Below, one piece after another: positions 12,301 to 20,698 of a stretch of 64,000 bases of DNA. Both the position numbers and the translations under genes were made by a program. Numbering within the stretch: the first letter of the stretch is position 1; each line of letters starts with the position of its first letter. The stretch is from Mycetohabitans endofungorum (GTDB lineage Bacteria; Pseudomonadota; Gammaproteobacteria; Burkholderiales; Burkholderiaceae), in assembly GCF_037477895.1 (NCBI RefSeq), contig NZ_CP132744.1, positions 1,240,001 to 1,304,000 of the forward strand, in the 5' to 3' direction. The notes under the pieces were generated by a model. The model did no database searches and was not told the DNA's origin. It worked only from the letters and a program-made list of their open reading frames with translations.

Positions 12301-15300
12301 GATCCCATCTATGGTGTCATTGAAGCGTCGGCGGTGAACCAGGACGGGGCCAGCAACGGCATTACCGCGCCAAACGGTGACGCCCAGGAGCAGTTGATCC
12401 GCGACACCTATCGTAAGTTCGCGATCGACCCATCGCAGATCAGCTATGTTGAGGCCCATGGCACCGGCACCCGACTCGGTGATCCGGTCGAAGCCAACGC
12501 ATTGATTCGCGCGTTCCGTCAGTTCACCGCTGCCCAACAATATTGTGTGTTGGGCAGCGCCAAAGCTAACCTCGGCCACGCGGCCGCGGGTGCCGGGGTA
12601 ATCGGCTTAATCAAGATTCTACTGTCGATGCGGCATCGCAAGCTGCCGGCGATGCCCGGCTTCGAACGGCTCAACCCGTTGATTGAACTGGAGGGCTCGC
12701 CGTTTTATATCAACCGCCAAGCGATCGACTGGCAGCCAATGGGCGGCGAACGGCTGCTGTCGGCGCTGAATGCTTTTGGCCATAGTGGCACCAACGCCCA
12801 CCTGGTCATCGGTGACTACCCACCGAGGCAAGCCGTTGACCGGTGTCCGGCGCCACCGACAGTGAGCCGGATTTTTCCATTGTCAGCCAAAACTGCTGAA
12901 AGCTTGCAAGACAATGCCCGGGCGCTGGCGCGTTGGCTGGACAAAAGCGCATCGTCGCAGCAAGGGCTGTTGGTCAATATGGCCTTTACCTTACAGACTG
13001 CTAGAGAGCCTATGCGAGTGCGGGCGGCGGTGGTGGCCGACAATGTTCCGCAGCTGCAAGCCCAACTGGCACGGCTGGCCAACGGCGATTTGCCAGTAGC
13101 GTTGGCCGACGAAGCTGGGCAACTGGCCACCGAATGGGTCGGCGGAGCCGAGATCGACTGGGCAACGCGGTGGCCGGCCGGATCGGCAATGCGTCTGAAC
13201 CTGCCGAGTTACCAGTTTGCTAAGGAGCGTTACTGGGTCGATCAAACTGCGCGGTCGGTCATCGCTGCGCAGAGCGTTATTGAAGCGCCGAATGCAATGA
13301 GTGAATCAATGGGTGAGGACCTGCCGCAGTCTGCTACGGGTTTGTTCGTTGCACGGCCTGTTTGGCAAGAGCCGGTCGGCGAAAACGTTGATGATGGGGC
13401 TGTCCAGGGCTTGCTGTTTTTGGTCGGGTTCAGCAGTGAACAGGTGGCGCAATGGCAATCCTTGTCTACCGCTGCAGCAAGTGCGCTCAGCTGTGAAGTC
13501 CTGGCTTCTACCAAGAGCACGCCGGCAGCGCGTTACCAGGAGCTGGCGATTGCACTGTTACTGCGTCTACAAAAGCTGAGTGGCCGGGTGCACATTGAAC
13601 TGGCTATTGCCGAGCACGCGCCGGACAGTTTGCTTTACGCGGGCCTCGATGGCTTACTGAAAACGGCTTGCTTGGAACAGCCCACACTCAGCGCGCGTTG
13701 CCTGTTGGTCGAGGTTGAAGCGGACAAGCCATTGCCAGCATCACAGATCAGTGAGCTCACGGCGATGCTCTCTGAAACGCACCGTAGCGGCAGTTCGGTA
13801 TTGCAACGAAGCAGTGCTGACGGTGGCCGTCTGGAGCTGCAATGGCAGGAGCTAGCTGATGATGTTGCGGCGGGCCAACCGATAAACAGGCATGGCGCGA
13901 CGGCAGGCTGGAAAGATCGGGGCGTCTACCTGATTACCGGTGGCGCGGGGGGCCTGGGGCTGATCTTCGCTAACGCGATCGCTTCGCAGTGCCGCGAGAC
14001 GACTTTGATCTTGATCGGCCGCTCGACTCTCGACCACCAGCAGCAGGCGCGTCTGCAGCAAGTGCGCGACGCCGGCGCCCAAGTCAGCTACTATCGGGTT
14101 GATCTGACCGATGCCGAAGCGCTTGAGCAGTTGATCAATGAAATCTGTGCCAAACATGGCGGCTTGAACGGCGTGCTGCATAGCGCAGGTGTCAATAGGG
14201 ATCGGCTACTCGCACGCAAGTCTCCCCAGGACATTGCCGAGGTGTTTGCCGCCAAGGTCATCGGCACCGAACTGCTGGATCGAGCTTGCCGTCGGCTTTA
14301 CCTGGACTTTTTTGTCTTGTTTTCTTCGTGCTCGGCTGTGCTGGGCAGTGTGGGGCAGGCTGACTATGCCGCGGCCAATGCGTTCATGGACCACTTTGCC
14401 AGCTTGCGCAACAGGTGGGTGGAGCAGGGTCAGCGATTTGGCCATACGATGTCAATCAATTACCCGCTGTGGCGGGACGGTGGCATGCAGATCAGCGCGG
14501 CCGATCGGGCAGACATTCGCCGCAAGACCGGGATGGCACCGATGCAGTCTGTCCATGGCGTCAACGCACTACAGCTGGGACTCAATGCCGCACTGGAACG
14601 GCTATTAATCATCGAAGGCGATCTGTCGCAGATCCGCGGTCATTTCACCGCTGCGTCAGGCGCTGAAGAGTTGGCCGCGGTGCTGGCTGCGGCTGGCAGC
14701 GGCGCGCAAGACTCGGTGACATTGGCCGATGCTACTGTGGATCGTGAGCGGCTGGCCGCCGCTACGCTTGAGCGACTTAAGGCCGTGTTTTGTGAGGTCA
14801 CCAAGCTGCCGCCCGCGCGTGTCGAGTCTGATGCGCCGCTGGAACAGTACGGTATCGACTCGATTATGATCACCCGGCTCAACAAGGCGCTGGAAGATGC
14901 GTTCTCCCGGATGACGTCGCTGCAGCCGGCGGAACGTCAACTGTCGAAAACGCTGTTTTTTGAATACCACAGTCTGGACAAGTTGACCGGCTACCTGGTG
15001 GAGCGGCATCATCGCGCTTGCCTGTTGTGGAGCGGCTTGGTCGAAGAGCAAAGCGGCGGGCAAGTTCAGCGTCAAGCTTCGAGCCCATGCGAGCCAGCGA
15101 CCGCCAAGCCGGAAACAACGGTGGCGGAACGGAGGGTAACGGCTGCGGAGCTGCGGGTGGCTGCTGCGGTTGAGCCCATCGCGGTGATCGGTATGAGTGG
15201 TCGCTATCCGCAAGCCGCTGACCTCGACGAGTATTGGCGCAACCTCAAGGAGGGACGCGACTGCATCAGCGAAATTCCAGCCAATCGTTGGTCGCTGCAG

Positions 15301-18300
15301 GATTTTTATGTTGACTCAGTGCAGCAAGCGCTGAAGCAAGGCCGTAGTTACAGTAAGTGGGGCGGCTTTGTTGAGGGCTTTGCCGATTTTGATCCGCTGT
15401 TTTTCAATATCTCGCCTCGTGAGGCGGTCAACATGGACCCGCAAGAACGGTTGTTCTTGCAATCCTGCTGGCATGCGTTAGAAGACGCTGGCATCACCAA
15501 GGCGGATCTGGTCGAACATTACCAAGGCAATGTCGGTGTCTTCGCTGGGATCACCAAAACTGGATACGGCCTCTATGGGCCGGCGTTGCGCGAACAAGGT
15601 CATCTGATATTCCCGCGCACCTCGTTTAGCTCGACGGCCAATCGGGTTTCCTATGTCCTGGGCTTAAACGGGCCGAGCGAACCGGTGGATACCATGTGTT
15701 CATCGTCTTTGACTGCGCTGCACCGGGCCTGCGAAAGCCTGCGTCGCGGTGAGTGTCGAATGGCGTTCGTCGGCGGCGTCAACCTTTATTTGCACCCGTC
15801 CAACTATGTCGAGTTATGTGCCGGCCAAATGCTGTCGAAAGACGGTCGCTGTCGCAGCTTTGGAGCAGACGGTAACGGTTTCGTACCCGGCGAGGGTGTC
15901 GGCGCTCTGTTGTTGAAGCCCCTGTCGCAGGCGTTAGCGGATAGAGACAACATCCATGCTGTCATCCGTGCCACGGCGGTCAACCATGGTGGTAAGACCA
16001 ACGGTTACACCGTGCCCAATCCCCAAGCGCAAGCCAAAGTGATTCGCCTGGCGATCGAGCAAGCTGGGCTGCACGCAAGCCAGATTAGCTATATCGAGGC
16101 CCATGGCACTGGCACGGAGCTAGGCGACCCGATCGAGGTGAGCGGGCTGAGCCAAGCTTTTGCGATGGACGGCGTCGATCTGGGCCGTTGCGCGCTGGGC
16201 TCGGTGAAATCGAATATTGGTCATTTAGAAGGCGCGGCTGGCATCGCCGGCGTCAGCAAGGTGATTCTTCAGCTCAAGCACAAGCAGATTGCGCCGAGCC
16301 TGCATGCCGCCAAACTGAATCCCAACTTGACATTGGACGCCACGCCGTTTTATTTGCAACAGGCGTTGGGCGACTGGCAGCCCGCAGCGGAAGGACCGCG
16401 CATCGCCGGCGTCTCGTCCTTTGGCGCTGGCGGCGCGAATGCGCATGTGTTGCTGCAGGAGCACAACGAATACCGTGAGCTGCCAAACCATCGTGGCGCT
16501 GAGGTGATTCTATTGTCGGCCCGGGACAGCGAGCGTCTGCGCGACTATGCCAAGGCGCTGCTGGCTTATGTTGAAGCCCGGCCGTCTATGTCGGGTGCTG
16601 ACTTGACCAACTTGGCTTATACGCTGCAAACCGGCCGGGAGAAGATGGCGACGCGGCTTGGCCTGGTGGCTGAGACGCCCGTCGCGCTAGCGATGAAGCT
16701 GCGGCAGTTTATCGACAGCGGCGGCCAGGCGGGTGACGGCATCTATGTGGGCGACGTCAAGCGCGAACGGATGGTTACTCAAGCCGATGAGGATTGGGCA
16801 CCGGTTATCCGTCACTGGGCGGCTAACGGTAAGTTCGATAAACTGCTGCAATTATGGGTGGACGGCGAGGCGATCGACTGGTCGCTGCTGCATGCTGAAC
16901 GCCCGGGCCCGCGGCCATACCGGATTAGCTTGCCGGTCTACCCGTTTGCTCGTGAGACCTTCTGGTTGCCCAATAGTGAGCCTCCTGCCCGTGCGCGTCT
17001 CGCCAGTGACGAGCGCGAAGTGGCCGAGATAACCCAAGTCCCGGCCCAGACCGCAAACACGATGGAGACGGCGGCTGCGTCGGCGGCGTCAACCGTCTGT
17101 GATCGACTGAGCTATGTATCGCGCTGGCAGGCCGATGGGCGACACGATCAGCCACTGATCAGCGAGCACCGTTGCGTCTTGATTGTTGCCTGTGCGTCGG
17201 CCGCGGTCGCTGCCGAAGCGATCGCGAGCCAGTACCTTGCCAACGCGGATTTCGTTGACGGCGGCGGCAGGGTCATCCGAGTGGAGCCGGGACAGCTCAA
17301 CCGTTTGGTGGCCACTGATCACTGGTTGTTGGATGTGGCGGATCCGCAAGCACTGGATTGTTGTCTCGGCGGCTATCCAGCGATCGATTGTTTTTATTTT
17401 ATCGGTGGCTCAGGCGAGCCAACCGATTGGCAAACGCTGCTCGACAGCCCGCGCTATAACGAGGTCTTGTTGCTCCGGTTGATCAAGTGGCTTAAGCAGC
17501 ATGGCGGTCGCCAAGCGATTGACAGCTATATCATTAGCCAGAATAACTTTGACGTTGCCGGTGAGCCCGTCAACGCCTTTGGCGGCGGTCTGACTGGCAT
17601 GGCTTATGCCATTGCTCAGGGCGAGCATCGATTCCGGGTGCGTCATATCGATGTTGACCATCGTGAGCTGGCCGATAGCCGGTGTCTGTCGCAATGGGTG
17701 CGTCAGTTGCAAAGTGAGCGCGGGCTGGCGCGTGGTGACGCGTTGTGCCTGCGCGCAGGCCAGCGCTATCGCCGCCGCATCTTCAGCTTGGCCTGGCAGG
17801 CCCAGCAGCCAATGCGAGCCAACACAGAGTTTGTCACCCCGGCGCTCAAGCGCGGTGGCGTTTACGTGATCCTCGGCGGTAGCGGTACAGTGGGCGGGAT
17901 CATCAGTCGCTACCTGCTTGCCGACTACCAAGCCAATGTCATTTGGCTGGGGCGCAGTGGGGCGGATGATCCCAAAGTGCGACGGCGACTGGATCGCTGC
18001 TTGAGCCGTGTCGGTCGTGCGGTCGATCCAGCGCAGTTGGCGTACCTCCAGGCTGACGCCAACGATCTGGCATCGTTGCAGCGCGCTGTAGCGCAGATCA
18101 AGCAGCGCCACAGCGTAATCAACGGAGCCATTTTCTCTGGTGTGGTCTTCAATCATGAAGATGCCCTTACCCGGATGCCAGAGGCGCAGTTCCACGAGAT
18201 CTTGGACGTGAAAAGCCGTGGTGGCATTGAGTTCTATCGGGCGTTTGCCAATGAGCCATTAGATTTCATGTGCTACTTTTCGTCGGGGCAGAGCTTTGCC

Positions 18301-20676
18301 TTCTCCGGTGCAGCTAAATTGGGCGCTTATGCTGCCGGGATCACGTTCTGCGACAGCCTGGTACGCAGCCTGCGGCACCATGCTGCTTTTCCGGTAGGGG
18401 CAATCAACTGGGGATTTTGGCTTTCGTCGCTCACGGAGCAACAGGCGGTTGACCCGTCGGCGCAACCGATGAGCCGCCATGCCGGTGCATTGGAGGATCG
18501 CGACGGCTTTGAATGTTTCGCCCGCTTTGTTCAGGCACTGAGTCGGGGCCAGCTCGATCACGTTATCTGCATGGCGGCTTCCGCACCTGTGCAGCAATTA
18601 ATGCAGTTGCAACCGGAGCCCATCGTGCTCGCAGACGGCGGTGATCACGGGCCGCTTGATGGCTTTGAGCGCTACCGCGTTGCCGCCGCACCGTTGCTAG
18701 CTGCCCATGACCCCATGCCTTTCGACGAGGCGATGGCCGGCATGACGTTCGTTCAGCTGTGCCGTATGGGACTGTTTGGACAGCCGGGATGCTTCGAAGA
18801 TAGTGAAGTGATGCGCCGTCAGGCTGGCATTGGCGACAACTATAGTCGCTGGTGGTCAACCTGTATCGATCTGCTGCAACAGCATGGTCTGGTGTTGCGC
18901 CGTGGCGCGCAGATTTGCGCCAATGACAGCGCGTTTTCTCAGCAACAACAACTGGCTGAACGCTGGCGTCAACTCAGCGGCGAGTTGAGGGCTTCTGCTC
19001 AGCGCAAGGCGCAGGTTGAGCTGGTTGACGCTTGCTTGCAACAGCTTCCGGCGATACTCAGTGGCCGGGTCCAGGCAACCGATGTCATTTTCCCCAAGTC
19101 ATCGATGGAGAAGGTCGAAGGGGTCTATCGCAACAATGCGTTGTCTGACTACTTCAATCAGGTGGTGGCTGGCGTGGTTCAACAGCACATCGAAGCGCTA
19201 CTGGCCAAGGATCCCCAATGCCGAATTCGCATCCTTGAGATTGGCGCTGGCACCGGGGGCACCACGTCAATCGTGTTACCGGCGCTACAGCCCTGGCGTG
19301 AGCATATCGCCGAATACTGCTACACCGATATGTCCAAGGCATTTTTGATGTATGCCAAAAAAACGTATGGTCCGGCCCATCCTTTCCTCACTTACCAACT
19401 GTGGAATGTCGAGCAGTCGCCGGAAGGTCAGGGACTGACGCCAGGTCACTACGATATTGTGATCGCGGCCAACGTGTTGCATGCCACTGGCAGAATTCGC
19501 CGTACCCTAAGTCACGCCAACGCGGTATTGCGCCGCGGCGGGATCCTAGTGATGAACGAGATCAGCGACATATCGCTGTTCTCCCATCTCACTTTTGGTT
19601 TGCTCAAGGGCTGGTGGCTGTACGAAGACCCTGAGTTGAGAATTCCTGGCACGCCGGCGCTTTATCCAAAAAGCTGGGCCAGCGTGCTGGGCGAAACCGG
19701 GTTCTGCGACGTTGCTTTTCCGGCGCAGTGCGCCCATTGCCTCGGCCAGCAAATTATCGTCGCTCAAAGCGATGGTCACGCGTGTGCGGCCTCAGCGAAT
19801 CGCCCAGCGCAGGAGCACAGCAGTCCTGAACTTCAGACTCGCTCCGGTCAGCAGCGCAGCGTCGGCGGGGCCGGAAACGGCAACAGCCGTGAGGCACTGA
19901 CCGTAGTGGCGCTTAATGGCTTGGCCAAGACGCTGCAGCTAGAGCCAGAGCGGATCATGGCCGATCAACCGTTTGCCGATTATGGCATCGACTCCATTCT
20001 TGGCGTCAGCTTTGTCGGCGATTTAGGTGAAGCGCTAGGGATAGAGCTCAATACCGCATTGCTCTTCGATTACCCGACGCTGGACACTCTGGTTGACTAC
20101 CTGCTTGGCCAATACCCAGCGGAAAGCGCCCGGCTGGCCGGCGGGCAGCGTGGCGATGTTGAGTCTGCGAATGGCCTGGGGTCAGCGCACACGCTTGATC
20201 CGGTGGTGACTACTCAGGTAAATGGTGCCTCCCAAGAAGCCGTCGCCGCGCTGGTGGCGCAAGGGCTGGCTAGCGCGTTGCAACTCGACGCGGCGCAGAT
20301 CGATAGCGAGCAGCCGTTTTCTGATTACGGCCTTGACTCAATTCTCGGCGCGAGCTTGGTTGACCAGCTGAATGAAGCCCTTGGCGTCGAGCTGAGCGCG
20401 GCGATACTGTTCGACTATCCCACTGTGGCGACGTTATCCACGTACCTTGTTGAAAATCATCGCGCAGAGGTGGTTACTTGGCTAAACGGCATCAATCGAG
20501 CCGGCTCGGCAGCGAATGGTGCTCCCCAGCACCGTCAGTTTGAGCCACCGCATCCGTTCCCCAGTGAACTCGAAGAGCAATTTCTATCCGGTGAATTATC
20601 CATCGATTCTTTGCTTAGTTTAGTAAGTATTGGTACCGTAGAACGTGACGCTGTTGCAAACCGTTGTACAGCGTAG
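4999..20676 (+). CDS. rhiC: Trans-AT polyketide synthase RhiC (MT-ACP-KS-KR-MT-ACP-KS-KR-ACP-KS-KR-MT-ACP-ACP)
   Basis: This is a 5225-residue megasynthase. Approximate residues: MT 98-350 (SAM motif LEIGAGTGGTT near 170), ACP 388-464, KS 521-931 (Cys676), KR 1381-1564, MT 1655-2011, ACP 2048-2121, KS 2196-2608 (Cys2352), KR 2974-3214, ACP 3253-3338, KS 3392-3825 (Cys3567), KR 4287-4521, MT 4568-4925, and tandem ACPs 4965-5038 and 5078-5155. All three KSs keep Cys-His-His. No DH is present, so its own modules should leave beta-hydroxyl groups. The N-terminal MT-ACP has no KS and must complete the RhiB module. Predicted contributions (inference): 18-Me, 16-Me/17-OH, 15-OH, 12-Me/13-OH of rhizoxin. 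The C-terminal tail (FLSGELSIDSLLSLV) looks like a docking segment. It starts 60 bp after rhiB and ends 22 bp before the chosen rhiD start. Confidence 0.9.
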   Translation: MLTDVNQTTATLAGELEALACRLLATQLHRLGLHRSEDLQRLAPRHGNATPDYFDLWLAESLKYVAGVDVGDPDSLWQQWHERLANWRQDSDLAARAQLLDACLKDLPSVLTGEKSATSVLFPDGSMALVEGVYKHNRISDYFNRVLIEAALAYIESRPKDAEPLRILEIGAGTGGTTAGLLAALAPWRAHIDEYCYTDLSHAFLQHGAHEFGRDNPFLQTRLFDVSRSCLEQGIATDRYHLVVATNVLHATPEIRQTLRNAKAALRKGGLLLLNEISEASLFTHLSFGLLEGWWLYQDRALRIPGCPGLSPAGWQAVLEQEGLSPVLFPAKQAHGLGQQIIVAQSDGIVRQPIAKTARPSARPSIASQCDDDSNPAQDRIASGSWRRRVSDYLRELVASTLKIPADKMSLSRPLEDYGLDSILVVRLTNAFNEQFEAIDSALFFEMPTLAALTEYFIQHREDELKALLGQSSVEPNKGAAAVVQLVPQTHAQAALETNGTPESDHAPATVELAAQDGKNKIAIIGLDGRYPGAESMTAFWRNLAGGHCAIDEIPADRWDWRRYFDPEKGKADHIYTRWGGFLKGIDQFDSAFFRISRREAERMDPQERLFLEVAYHSIEDAGYNPATLYQQGEVGVFVGVMNGSYNPMSNYWSIANRVSYQLNLQGPSFVVDSACSSSLTAIHLALESLANGSCEMAIAGGVNLIVNPHHYINLCEMMMLSPGERCSAFGGDADGFVDSEGVGAVVLKPLDKAIADGDPIYGVIRGSAINAGGKTNGYTVPSAGAQQRVLEKALSRSAIDASRISYIEAHGTGTALGDPIEISGLSRAFDNRNGVASQGCAIGSVKSNIGHCESAAGIAGLSKVLLQFKHRQLVPSLHAEQLNPKIHFEGTPFRVQRQLTPWTANGDTRIAAISSFGAGGANASLIVEEYSGAVDQRPAAAGPWLILLSARDQQRLAESVSRLQAYLDSEDGHQVQIADLAYTLQVGREAMNVRLALIVDALPDLQRRLGRWLTGEPIDDVFHGHVDLFDEALDAQWSDAESQKQIDRWLEQRELAELAALWVRGGAIDWNRLYVDRACRPPMRVNLPGYPFAKNSYWMPALAHPAPCHGGSEVQRADSLPLLDGEVLADSDLSDCCYLPRWQPQAAAERATLAGPGAIVLVAVEPRGAATGLLLETLVDHYRDSRTVVQIDCGTGATAELAVGRWRCGYEDPQGFAQILAAVGKVAQIIVIGAQAKSDVTPLMLADSVQHNELPLLSLFKALQHHIAADAWVDCFLLSLDRYAFAGEQRGGNPLGAGMAGLGYAMAQSDHRVQLRNLDIRSVELDTRDSRQRLLAQILAEPASERGELIKLSRGERFVQQLTPLALPVSGDSRSALKRQGVYVILGGSGVIGQVVSRQLIEHYQARVVWLGRKAADSREVQQSVTAAPFHGRVDYIQADATDLSQLQQAVAQIKQRYGRINGAVFSGMVFDFENSIQQTSEAQFRQILEIKSRGSIHFYQAFAEQPLDFLCYFSSGQGFAFSGAAKLSAYACGITFADAFADAIRPAAAFPVGVINWGFWRASLKPQAISQHMDALGDDEGFACFSRFVANLAGGSLPRLLCIKASTAVRQLMAVPQGRQYKLNPLAVPAKPAQCVELEPAELARLQHIFDPRTLDQSIAVLLLIQLQTLGIFTASGQQSAEAWRRQAGISDRYRRWWHECLAILVEHGYLQQQGETFGLAVHIAQERRAAIWAAWREQRDRYLEDRDRRAQVALIDDCLQQLPHILIGQIQPTDLLFPDGSMAKVEGIYKQNTLSDFFNDQLAAAVTDDVRRRIEADPQRPVRILEIGAGTGGSTAKLLPALQPLAGHIGEYCYTDISRAFLQHGERCFAADHPYFTTRILDISQAVDDSNPASVGYDIVIATNVLHATANMRRTLAHAKAMLRGGGLLALNELNRKTTAATVTFGLLDGWWLYEDEPLRIPGSPLLADDSWTELLCSEGFTQVSLRINHGVTLGQQIITAHSDGLVLQDIGQPAPATSARQPENNDSMLNEHHASQAGQCEDIAGKLQQLIIDALANTLKADAQSIALRTPFSDYGVDSILGVGFVKHLSHQLGIKLNSAVLFEQSTVAKLRDYLLNTYGEPIKRTLAEPIEAHSAVAVANGTSKIQPPAVAAAAATMSPVMAVALGGADRPTTIDVAPSVHSSASTAASGRIAVIGMSGQFPGADHVDELWDNLLAGHNSVQELPAHYLDPRAYSADKQPGKSYCKWAGILKNRDCFDPLFFNLTPHEAESMTPHQRLVMQESWKALEDAGYNPMTLAGRAISVYVGAEPGGYHHDSFTGGSEAIVASRLSYFLDLKGPAMVVNTGCSSSAVAIHQACESLRHAESNMALAGGVYALLDQRGLISLSAIDMLSPSGQCHAFDAAADGTVISEGVGMVVLKRLEDAEADGDPIYGVIEASAVNQDGASNGITAPNGDAQEQLIRDTYRKFAIDPSQISYVEAHGTGTRLGDPVEANALIRAFRQFTAAQQYCVLGSAKANLGHAAAGAGVIGLIKILLSMRHRKLPAMPGFERLNPLIELEGSPFYINRQAIDWQPMGGERLLSALNAFGHSGTNAHLVIGDYPPRQAVDRCPAPPTVSRIFPLSAKTAESLQDNARALARWLDKSASSQQGLLVNMAFTLQTAREPMRVRAAVVADNVPQLQAQLARLANGDLPVALADEAGQLATEWVGGAEIDWATRWPAGSAMRLNLPSYQFAKERYWVDQTARSVIAAQSVIEAPNAMSESMGEDLPQSATGLFVARPVWQEPVGENVDDGAVQGLLFLVGFSSEQVAQWQSLSTAAASALSCEVLASTKSTPAARYQELAIALLLRLQKLSGRVHIELAIAEHAPDSLLYAGLDGLLKTACLEQPTLSARCLLVEVEADKPLPASQISELTAMLSETHRSGSSVLQRSSADGGRLELQWQELADDVAAGQPINRHGATAGWKDRGVYLITGGAGGLGLIFANAIASQCRETTLILIGRSTLDHQQQARLQQVRDAGAQVSYYRVDLTDAEALEQLINEICAKHGGLNGVLHSAGVNRDRLLARKSPQDIAEVFAAKVIGTELLDRACRRLYLDFFVLFSSCSAVLGSVGQADYAAANAFMDHFASLRNRWVEQGQRFGHTMSINYPLWRDGGMQISAADRADIRRKTGMAPMQSVHGVNALQLGLNAALERLLIIEGDLSQIRGHFTAASGAEELAAVLAAAGSGAQDSVTLADATVDRERLAAATLERLKAVFCEVTKLPPARVESDAPLEQYGIDSIMITRLNKALEDAFSRMTSLQPAERQLSKTLFFEYHSLDKLTGYLVERHHRACLLWSGLVEEQSGGQVQRQASSPCEPATAKPETTVAERRVTAAELRVAAAVEPIAVIGMSGRYPQAADLDEYWRNLKEGRDCISEIPANRWSLQDFYVDSVQQALKQGRSYSKWGGFVEGFADFDPLFFNISPREAVNMDPQERLFLQSCWHALEDAGITKADLVEHYQGNVGVFAGITKTGYGLYGPALREQGHLIFPRTSFSSTANRVSYVLGLNGPSEPVDTMCSSSLTALHRACESLRRGECRMAFVGGVNLYLHPSNYVELCAGQMLSKDGRCRSFGADGNGFVPGEGVGALLLKPLSQALADRDNIHAVIRATAVNHGGKTNGYTVPNPQAQAKVIRLAIEQAGLHASQISYIEAHGTGTELGDPIEVSGLSQAFAMDGVDLGRCALGSVKSNIGHLEGAAGIAGVSKVILQLKHKQIAPSLHAAKLNPNLTLDATPFYLQQALGDWQPAAEGPRIAGVSSFGAGGANAHVLLQEHNEYRELPNHRGAEVILLSARDSERLRDYAKALLAYVEARPSMSGADLTNLAYTLQTGREKMATRLGLVAETPVALAMKLRQFIDSGGQAGDGIYVGDVKRERMVTQADEDWAPVIRHWAANGKFDKLLQLWVDGEAIDWSLLHAERPGPRPYRISLPVYPFARETFWLPNSEPPARARLASDEREVAEITQVPAQTANTMETAAASAASTVCDRLSYVSRWQADGRHDQPLISEHRCVLIVACASAAVAAEAIASQYLANADFVDGGGRVIRVEPGQLNRLVATDHWLLDVADPQALDCCLGGYPAIDCFYFIGGSGEPTDWQTLLDSPRYNEVLLLRLIKWLKQHGGRQAIDSYIISQNNFDVAGEPVNAFGGGLTGMAYAIAQGEHRFRVRHIDVDHRELADSRCLSQWVRQLQSERGLARGDALCLRAGQRYRRRIFSLAWQAQQPMRANTEFVTPALKRGGVYVILGGSGTVGGIISRYLLADYQANVIWLGRSGADDPKVRRRLDRCLSRVGRAVDPAQLAYLQADANDLASLQRAVAQIKQRHSVINGAIFSGVVFNHEDALTRMPEAQFHEILDVKSRGGIEFYRAFANEPLDFMCYFSSGQSFAFSGAAKLGAYAAGITFCDSLVRSLRHHAAFPVGAINWGFWLSSLTEQQAVDPSAQPMSRHAGALEDRDGFECFARFVQALSRGQLDHVICMAASAPVQQLMQLQPEPIVLADGGDHGPLDGFERYRVAAAPLLAAHDPMPFDEAMAGMTFVQLCRMGLFGQPGCFEDSEVMRRQAGIGDNYSRWWSTCIDLLQQHGLVLRRGAQICANDSAFSQQQQLAERWRQLSGELRASAQRKAQVELVDACLQQLPAILSGRVQATDVIFPKSSMEKVEGVYRNNALSDYFNQVVAGVVQQHIEALLAKDPQCRIRILEIGAGTGGTTSIVLPALQPWREHIAEYCYTDMSKAFLMYAKKTYGPAHPFLTYQLWNVEQSPEGQGLTPGHYDIVIAANVLHATGRIRRTLSHANAVLRRGGILVMNEISDISLFSHLTFGLLKGWWLYEDPELRIPGTPALYPKSWASVLGETGFCDVAFPAQCAHCLGQQIIVAQSDGHACAASANRPAQEHSSPELQTRSGQQRSVGGAGNGNSREALTVVALNGLAKTLQLEPERIMADQPFADYGIDSILGVSFVGDLGEALGIELNTALLFDYPTLDTLVDYLLGQYPAESARLAGGQRGDVESANGLGSAHTLDPVVTTQVNGASQEAVAALVAQGLASALQLDAAQIDSEQPFSDYGLDSILGASLVDQLNEALGVELSAAILFDYPTVATLSTYLVENHRAEVVTWLNGINRAGSAANGAPQHRQFEPPHPFPSELEEQFLSGELSIDSLLSLVSIGTVERDAVANRCTA
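6559..11360 (+). other. RhiC module KS-KR-MT-ACP (predicted C15-C16, 16-methyl, 17-OH)
   Basis: KS with Cys codon 7024-7026; KR with Tyr 9592-9594 in AYACGIT; MT with LEIGAGTGGST near 10480; ACP with YGVDSI. No DH, so a beta-hydroxyl is retained. It would be C17-OH, the site of O-methylation in rhizoxin (RhiI, outside the window). Confidence 0.8.
11584..15010 (+). other. RhiC module KS-KR-ACP (predicted C13-C14, 15-OH)
   Basis: KS with Cys 12052-12054 in the unusual NTGCSSSAVAIH context; canonical KR (Tyr 14365-14367, YAAANAF); ACP with YGIDSI. No MT or DH. The hydroxyl it leaves would be C15-OH, the nucleophile in macrolactone closure. Confidence 0.8.
15172..20460 (+). other. RhiC module KS-KR-MT-ACP-ACP (predicted C11-C12, 12-methyl, 13-OH)
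   Basis: KS Cys 15697-15699 (DTMCSSS); KR Tyr 18328-18330 (AYAAGIT); MT SAM motif near 19235; two adjacent ACPs (FADYGIDSILG and FSDYGLDSILG) similar enough to suggest a duplication. It ends at a protein boundary. Confidence 0.8.
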
Positions 20677-20698
20677 GGACTTGCCGGGAAACGACATA

